Part shown: in pieces, positions 58,058 through 64,000 of the stretch
Position numbering within the stretch: the first letter of the stretch is position 1
Layout: every line of letters starts with the position of its first letter
From: Triatoma infestans
Lineage: Eukaryota; Arthropoda; Insecta; Hemiptera; Reduviidae
Length of the DNA stretch: 64,000 nucleotides
Direction of reading: 5' to 3'
Assembly: GCA_011037195.1 (NCBI GenBank)
Contig: JAAEAF010000191.1
Location: 62,001-126,000 of the forward strand
The notes under the pieces: generated by a model
What the model was told of the DNA's origin: nothing
Databases searched by the model: none
What the model saw: the letters and a program-made list of their open reading frames with translations, nothing else
Made by a program: the position numbers and the translations under genes

Positions 58058-58689
58058 TTTGTATTCAATGTCATCAGATTTGTTTGTGTGCACTAGCGCT
58101 TTGTAAATAAATAAAAAAAGAGAGAGAAAAATAATGTTTAAAAATGTTAATTTAAAAAAAAAAAAAAAAAATTAGGATAGATTGAAATAAAAGACTTTAA
58201 AAATAAAAATTAAAAAACAAGTAGTATTGGGGGCTTAAATCCACTCAGTTTATTATTTTATAATTCCCGTTTATAATTGGGCGTCTCTTGGTTCATGTAC
58301 CTAGTTTATTATTTCTCCAAGATATCGCTTAACACTTGAAATATATTGAAACTGGTAGATCTTTGACCCTGCGTTATATTTGTGCCTACAAAATGGCGTA
58401 TAAATTAATATACAACCCCAATAGCCGGATCAGATTTCATGTTATCCCAATCCCAAGTTATCCTTCAATCACATAACTAAGGATTAATATTCCATTTGTG
58501 GTAGAGTAGAACTTCGGTTGTAACTTATTTCCCGATAATATAAAGCAAGTTAGCGCTATTAAGACTCATAGCATTCACTTGTAGTAATTAATTATACAAA
58601 AGTTCTAGCCAAAGACGATTCCTTCGAGAATGTTCAGAAAAAAGAAATATTTTGGTTATTAAGAAAATTTTGCCCTGAGTATTAAAAAA

Positions 58690-59050
58690 AAAACTATTTT
58701 TAGCGAATGCTCTGTTTCTTTATGAATAAAATATCTCTTTCATACAAAAAAATGCCACAGTAAGTTCAAAACTCCATTTTTCATATTCCGTTAAAGTATT
58801 GCATGAGGATCCGATTCGAATGTTTCAGTTTTTTTCACGATATTATTAACAATAACTCCATCGATTTACTTTATACTTAGTAACATAAGTAACTATATAA
58901 ATTTAGGCCATCAATTTTATTTTAAATTTTTTTTTCACAAATGAAAATTAATTTTTGGAGGAAAATCTGTTAAAAGTGCTACTTAAAGTGCCACTACGAT
59001 AGATTTAAACAAATTCTACTCAGAATACAGAACTTTGAGTCTGAATACTA
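58690..59050 (-). repeat. Tandem-module relative, diverged
   Basis: AATATCTCTTTCATAC, ATATTCCGTTAAAG, GATCCGATTCG and TAACTCCATCGATTTAC match the inverted module. Confidence 0.35.
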
Positions 59051-59639
59051 ATACTCCTATCCTAATCATTTGAGAATTTACTTTTATTCAAACTTTACAA
59101 TATTAAATCGTGTAAATAAAGATAATAAAAATTTTAATTATTTGATTTCTGTTTGTTTTCTTTTTTTAATTTGCATGGCAATAAGCTATGTTCTCTCATG
59201 AGATGACTGTTCTCGATAAAGCTATTGTAATTTAAATTTTTTTTCTTTTCCCCAACCACAGTAAATTTTTTCACGAAGCCAAGCAAATGAAGCCCAGGTA
59301 TGTAACCGGCAGGTAATCACGCCAACCTTCGATTTAACAACATTTGCTGGGATAGACATTTATTCAACAATCAGAACAAGCTGAGAAGAGACGGTTTTCT
59401 TGTATTGTATTGGGGGGTTTAAGTAACCGATGTACGTAACAGTTGAAGTTTTACACTGTAATCCAGAAGAGAATGCTAATAACATTGAACAAACTTACAT
59501 AACATTGAAAAATTAATATCACAGATTCCACAGAAATCATTTTTTTTCAGAAAAATGTTACTAATCAAAAGTGATACATTTATTATCTATGCAGTGAACA
59601 TTCCAAGATTAAAGAACTTCGTTGGTTAGAGAAAATTTC

Positions 59640-59860
59640 AAAAAACACATAAAAAACTATATCAGAACCAATCACCAACAAATTCAACCACATAAATGCT
59701 GGATTCAATATTTCCATTAACAGCCGTATCGAGGAGACACCACTAAGCCTCCAAGTAAGAGCACACAACTCCTCTGTCACAATCACTACAATGTATTGGC
59801 GAATGAGCTTCAACTTCTACAGATAATTTCTCCTTAGAAGCTGGTAGAAGAAACTGGTAA
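59640..59860. repeat. Unassigned repeat shared with 12380-12640
   Basis: Diverged counterpart of the block at 12380-12640. The minus-strand frame at 59813-59583 is open for 76 codons but has no recognised domain. Confidence 0.4.
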
Positions 59861-60423
59861 TAAAAAGTTAGAAATCTAAGAGGAATACAGTATAATCGTC
59901 ACATAAAAGTGTTAAACAGTTGCCAGATCAACTTTGACGAGTTAACAAGTCTCAGGACTTGTTGGCGATACCCATATTGCCACGGTCTCACTTGGCTGTC
60001 GTAAGACAGTACTTTATATTCACATAGAACTAGACAGCGATTTGCCTACTGAGGCCTTTCTTAGAGCGTTGAAGCGATTTTTTGCCAGGCAAGGAAAGGC
60101 AATTTATGTACTCCGAAACTTGACATAAATTTTCGTAGGAACACAACGAACTCTTCATAAAGATTTTCTTCCAAGCAGGAATCATGAATCATCCAGCTGA
60201 AGAAAATAAAGAGTGGAAATTCGTATCACCATGCACTCTCAGTGAGGAGGGCAATGAGAGGCTGCCTGCCGTTAAGACATACTTTCAAATATACATTTTC
60301 AAAGAGTAGTGGGTCAAGCTGTTTTGTCTTATGAAGAAATGTCTACTTTAATAGAGGCATTCTTAATATTCCCAACCCTTATGCCCTCTTAATTCCAATC
60401 CAAGTGATTTATCCCTTCTTTAC

Positions 60424-60464
60424 CTCAGGTCATTTTCTAGTAGAAAGATGCTTTGACGGCGGTG
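60424..60464 (-). CDS. Candidate PDE11 micro-exon (GAF-B N-terminal strand)
   Basis: On the minus strand a 41-nt block follows TTTTATAG and precedes GTAAAG. Read from its first base it gives RRQSIFLLENDL and ends with AG, leaving two bases. The 54413-54594 exon starts with the single base T needed to complete that codon (AGT, serine), so the phase fits. RRQSIFLLEN resembles the GAF-B strand of PDE11 (human ERCSVLLLED). Against it: the exon is very short, the acceptor is only moderate, and joining it would remove roughly 28 residues present in the vertebrate loop. It may be a chance match. Transcript evidence would decide. Confidence 0.4.
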
Positions 60465-60644
60465 CTATAAAAGTACATAATTACAGAAGATTTCTACTTT
60501 AACTAGATGGCAAAGTGTGGAACGCATTCTGAGAATTTTGGGACAGATGGCCCATGGTATATCTGTAGTTGAATATGTGGATGAGTCCGCAATGCTGGAT
60601 AACATCTGGTATTTTATCCGTAAAAGCATGCATATTTATAGTTT

Positions 60645-60687
60645 TCCTGACCGGTTTCGGATTTTCAACCATCGTCAGAGCAAATTC
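60645..60687 (-). ncRNA. Hammerhead-like motif (family B)
   Basis: CTGACGA, T, GGTT/ATCC (one mismatch), GAAA, ACCGGT, GTC on the minus strand. The distal stem I pairing seen at 19310 is lost. Confidence 0.5.
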
Positions 60688-60799
60688 ACCAAGTACGTGT
60701 AGAGAGTTCACTTCAGTATAATGTTTCTGTCACACTTGTTAGTTGTATATATGTGGGGAGGTTATAAGGTTATGTTCTGAACTCTCTACACGAACTTGG

Positions 60800-60842
60800 T
60801 GAATTTGCTCTGATGGTGGATGAAAATCCGAAACCGGTAAGG
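60800..60842 (+). ncRNA. Hammerhead-like motif, decayed (family B)
   Basis: CTGATGG (A9 lost), GGAT-GAAA-ATCC, GAAA, then CCGGTA instead of CCGGTC. Confidence 0.4.
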
Positions 60843-61075
60843 AAAACTATAAATATACATGCTACGACGGATAAAATACTAGATGAATATCTTTAGTTTT
60901 TGCGAATTAGAAATAAATTTTAAGTACAGCAACCTAATTTGCAAATAGGTCGACTATTTTTTACGTAAGCAGAAAACCAACCTCCGCTAAAATGGCCATT
61001 GGCTAGAATTATAGTGACACATCCAGACTCATCAAAATATTATGAAAGTTGATATTTTACGTTTACGCGGCCATT

Positions 61076-61312
61076 TTCATGAAAAATACGTGAGTTTCCA
61101 GGTTGAGACCGCGTTAGTGATTTGCTAAAAACCGACGTTTCGCCCATGTCCCTCTTTTATAGTCTCCTTCCACGCCCCTTCTCTACCAAGGTTCAATGCC
61201 TTTCAAAGTGTAACGATCCTAAGAAGAGGCACACTTGGAACATGGGCAAAAGGTTAGTTTTAGCAAACCACTGATGCGGTTTCAACCAGGGAGCTCAAGT
61301 GTTTTTCATAAT
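61076..61312. mobile_element. Inverted arm pair with ...GGGCGAAAC motif (family C)
   Basis: Arms 61076-61160 (minus) and 61241-61312 (plus) share GGTTGA(A)ACCGC, TTAGCAAA-CCAC and CATGGGC(G)AAA. Relatives occur at 870-985 and in tandem at 27600-27830. A proper hammerhead cannot be drawn, although a CTGAAGA is kept in the other copies. Confidence 0.5.
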
Positions 61313-61904
61313 GAGAGTTGTTACTTTAATGAAGAGGCCTGTTTCAAAGGTTTCGTTTTTACCTACTGGTGAAGATGTTGAACACATGAAAACCGAATGC
61401 TATGATGTTTTATTGCGTGTTCATAGTTAATATATTTAATGTTTATTAGTTAAATTAACGCATTTGGACTTAAACTAATTCGAATTTTTAAATTAAAATT
61501 AATATTTTTAGTTATTATGTGTTTATTTTATTTAACATTGAGTATATTGATTTATTTTCATTCTTTGTATGTAGAAAAGTTCAGATTATGTAAATGATGT
61601 TATTGAACTTAGGTTAAACATTTAAATTGTTCAGAGGGCGGCATGTTTAGGTTGGAAATATATTACTGTTCGTTCACATTGCTATCAGTGTGCTTAATCA
61701 TGCTTGATTAAGGTTCTGATCGCTATTGCGATCTAGCTACAAAAATTAGCATTACGTATATTATGACAAATACATAACAGTAACTGTGTGCAACTGTACA
61801 TAACAGTAACCACTCTTCTGTTGGTTTTTAGAAATATGTACATTTTAGCATCGAGTTAGTTTTCAGTTTTAACCTTAAAAAAACCCTAAAAAAAAAAAAC
61901 CCTA

Positions 61905-62137
61905 TGGCGCAACAGCCCATGAAGGGCCAAGGCAAGCCAGACGGCGATTTGAATACGGAAGCGTGTGGAAAGCACGCCGCAGTTCCCACACCGTTTAGTT
62001 CTGCCCTTCGCTACCTGGGGCGCTAATAGCTGTAGCTTCCCACTTTTTATCACGATCGACTTTACCCTCACGGCAATTGAACCCTGAATTCTCGAGTGAA
62101 AGGCGAGCGCGCTAGCCACTAGACTAACGCGTGAGGA
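61905..62137 (-). mobile_element. tRNA-derived SINE, family 2, inverted copy
   Basis: On the minus strand: CCTCACGCGTTAGTCTAGTG, GGGTTCAATTGCCGTGAGG, then GTGATAAAAAGTGGGAAG and AGCGCCCCAGGTAGCG. The GTCTAGTGGCTAG and TTTCAC anticodon-loop region suggest a tRNA-Glu-like source. Confidence 0.7.
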
Positions 62138-62139
62138 CT

Positions 62140-62780
62140 AATTTTAACCTTACCAAAAGTTAATTCTTTTTTAGTTAATATATTACATAATAATGGGCAA
62201 ATGTTCTCACTGGTAGATGGCAGTAGATGAGATTGACGGGTTCTAGGCCACTTTTTTTGCACAAGATGGCGGCCGTCCCCCTCTCCCACCCTAGTCACAT
62301 TACCTCTCTCCCACCAAATGACCCCCTCCCCTCCCCCAACCTTTTCCCAACTTTTCCCTCACCCCCTCCCCTCCCCTTTTCCTGTAGGCGAAGAAATATT
62401 AAAAATTAATTTTTTTTTGCTTAGGTCAGCAAAAGCGATCTCACAACCTTCGTCATCCAAGTCCATCACTTACACCACTCAGCTATAGTGGTAACTTGGC
62501 AATAGTAGTTTTCTTTAGATCCTTATACCTCACCCCACATACTTCTCCCTCATCTCTCTCATATACTTTCTCTCTCTCTCTCTCTCTCTCTATAGATATA
62601 TAAAATATATACACAGAGACTTAAAGAGAGGCTCTGCCCCACGTACCCCAGGCCAGGGTTCATTAACCTGTATTTTTCCATTCGTACAAAAGTTTATTAA
62701 CCTCTATGTATGCACAATGTTTGCAATATAATATATTTACTTATTTTTTTTTTTTTTAGACGGATACTTATGTAAGTTTT
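62140..62780. other. Pyrimidine-rich intronic DNA
   Basis: CCCTCCCC-rich block at 62275-62385 and a TC repeat. The 60-codon Pro/Ser/Leu frame is compositional. Confidence 0.55.
62567..62592. repeat. TC microsatellite
   Basis: Pure TC run. Confidence 0.95.
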
Positions 62781-63390
62781 TTGGTAAACAATAAACTAAA
62801 ACTTAATCTATGGTTCCTTCTTATCTACTTTTATCGATCAAGTATATTGACATTTAATACAGTATATTGATTTATGAGTCACTTACCTGTGTAAGGTTTT
62901 TGGTAAGCAATTTACAAGTTAATCTCCATTTTCCTTTCTTTTTTTTTTTTATCGATCATTATATATTTATAGAATCCAATATATCGGTTATTTTTTATTT
63001 TTATTTTTTTTTGGCACAGTTTAAAGTTGTTGGACCTGTTATCGACGAAATAGTTAATAATATGTTTTATCGAACTAATTGTTTATGCAATTAAAGAAAG
63101 GAAAAAAAGCTAGTGATTTAATAACTGGTGTATCTCAATTTACATACCAAATTCCGCATATTTAATCACTAGACAGATACTTCGTTTTTTTTGGTAAACA
63201 GATGAGTTTTTTTTTTTTGGTAAACAATAAACTAAAACTTAATCTATGGTTCCTTCTTATACACCATACTTATCTATTTTTATCGATCAAGTATATTGGC
63301 CATTTAATACAGTATATTGATTTATGAGTCACTTACCTGTGTAAGGTTTTTGGTAAGCAATTACAATTTAATTTCCATTTTCCTTCTTTG
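62780..63390 (+). repeat. Direct repeat pair, about 150 bp units
   Basis: AATAAACTAAAACTTAATC, CTTTTATCGATCAAGTATATT, TTTATGAGTCACTTACCTG and GGTTTTTGGTAAGCAAT recur in order at about 62790-62935 and 63225-63385. Confidence 0.75.
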
Positions 63391-63965
63391 AGAGAAATCT
63401 ATTTAGCCTATTATACAAAACACACCGAGGACAGCCGAACTACAGAGCCGATAATAACCGAACAGTCCTTATTTTTTTTTTTTTTTTAAAAAAGAAAAAT
63501 ACACATTACACAATTATTTGTAATTAAGTTGTCCAAGTTTTCTAATAATAACCACAGTCCAAATCGTTCGTTAGTAGGTTTTACTATTCTTCCATAGAGC
63601 TGAGAAACACTTAACACTTTGTGCGAGCCCATGTTGTCTCTGCCGATGACCGATTAACACTTAATTACAAAGGACTCCACTATGAGTTAAATCTCCACTT
63701 TCCTTTTTAAGATAATTTTTTGTTTTGTTTATCGATCAACTATATTTATAGAATCTAATATCTCGTTTTCTTTTTGGTACTGCTTAAAGTCGTTGGATCT
63801 GTTATCTAACGCAATGTACGACGAAATAGTTAATAATATGTTTTGTCGAACTAATTGTTTATGCAATTAAAGAAAGGGGGAAAAAAAAAAGCTAGTGTTT
63901 AACCAGAGATTTAATAACTGTTGTATCTCAATTTACGTATCAAATTCCACATATTTAATCACTTT
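63000..63965 (+). repeat. Second direct repeat pair
   Basis: GTTGTTGGACCTGTTATC, CGACGAAATAGTTAATAATA, CTAATTGTTTATGCAATTAA and ATTTAATCAC occur at about 63015-63170 and again at 63785-63962. The two repeat pairs interlock, so the right end of the window is a decayed tandem of one larger unit. Confidence 0.7.
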
Positions 63966-64000
63966 TCTAATCTAAAACGTACTCAATTTACACACATATT

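Larger units (their letters stand above)
60568..60890. mobile_element. Palindromic element with hammerhead-like cores (family B, second locus)
   Basis: The left arm (about 60568-60712) and right arm (60778-60885) are inverted copies. Left flank GTTGAATATGTG and arm sequence match 19080-19396. The spacer carries CACACTTGTTAG(G)T-like sequence in both loci. Confidence 0.65.

Noticed and set aside
62870..62940. Upstream PDE11 exon ending CACAG/GTAAGT
   Set aside because: The site is part of a direct repeat that also occurs at 63340 and its frame is not conserved between copies.

Overview
This is AT-rich animal nuclear DNA dominated by transposable elements. The sequence fits a large arthropod genome: it holds many Jockey-type LINE tails (a clade known mainly from arthropods), R4/Dong-type, RTE-type and RNase H-bearing LINE fragments, Penelope-like elements, a Helitron, Gypsy-type LTRs and several tRNA-derived SINEs. 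I cannot name the species. No prokaryotic gene organisation, CRISPR array or complete canonical tRNA gene is visible.

The host gene visible here lies on the minus strand. Two short exons, 54413-54594 and 29344-29411, join in phase across an intron of about 25 kb. Together they encode 83 residues of a GAF domain very like GAF-B of phosphodiesterase 11 (PDE11), including the NKXnFX3DE signature. A possible 41-nt upstream exon at 60424-60464 also has the right phase. The remaining exons appear to lie outside the window, so nearly all of the 64 kb is intron filled with mobile DNA.

Layout: 1-4060 has simple repeats and a Gypsy-type LTR. 4090-12640 is a Penelope-like element (PLE) zone: inverted terminal arms with hammerhead-ribozyme-like cores, two PLE C-terminal coding remnants, and a nearly perfect 0.75-kb palindrome. 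14900-17240 holds Jockey tails and a 0.9-kb fold-back element. 19080-23260 holds a second hammerhead-like palindrome and the longest ORF, a LINE reverse transcriptase nested inside an antisense Jockey tail and flanked by a direct repeat of about 246 bp. 23950-25680 carries two R4/Dong-like copies abutting TAA tracts. 26460-33200 holds an RNase H LINE tail, a PDE11 exon, a SINE, a tandem-repeat element and a decayed Helitron. 34200-43400 holds a second LTR and several LINE tails, plus a second copy of the PLE arm joined to an RTE-like tail. 44320-53100 holds a related pair of unknown elements, SINEs and another palindrome. 53750-60470 holds a nonautonomous TIR element, the main PDE11 exon and Jockey remnants. 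60500-64000 holds two more palindromic elements, a SINE and diverged direct repeats.

The most interesting signal is recurrent. Several otherwise unrelated palindromic elements carry the same compact core (CTGANGA, one unpaired base, a short stem, GAAA, a self-complementary ACCGGT or ACGT, then a cleavage-type GTC) flanked by complementary stem I strands. One family lies next to PLE GIY-YIG coding sequence, which ties these cores to PLE terminal repeats. All calls come from reading and hand-translating the sequence; no database search was run.
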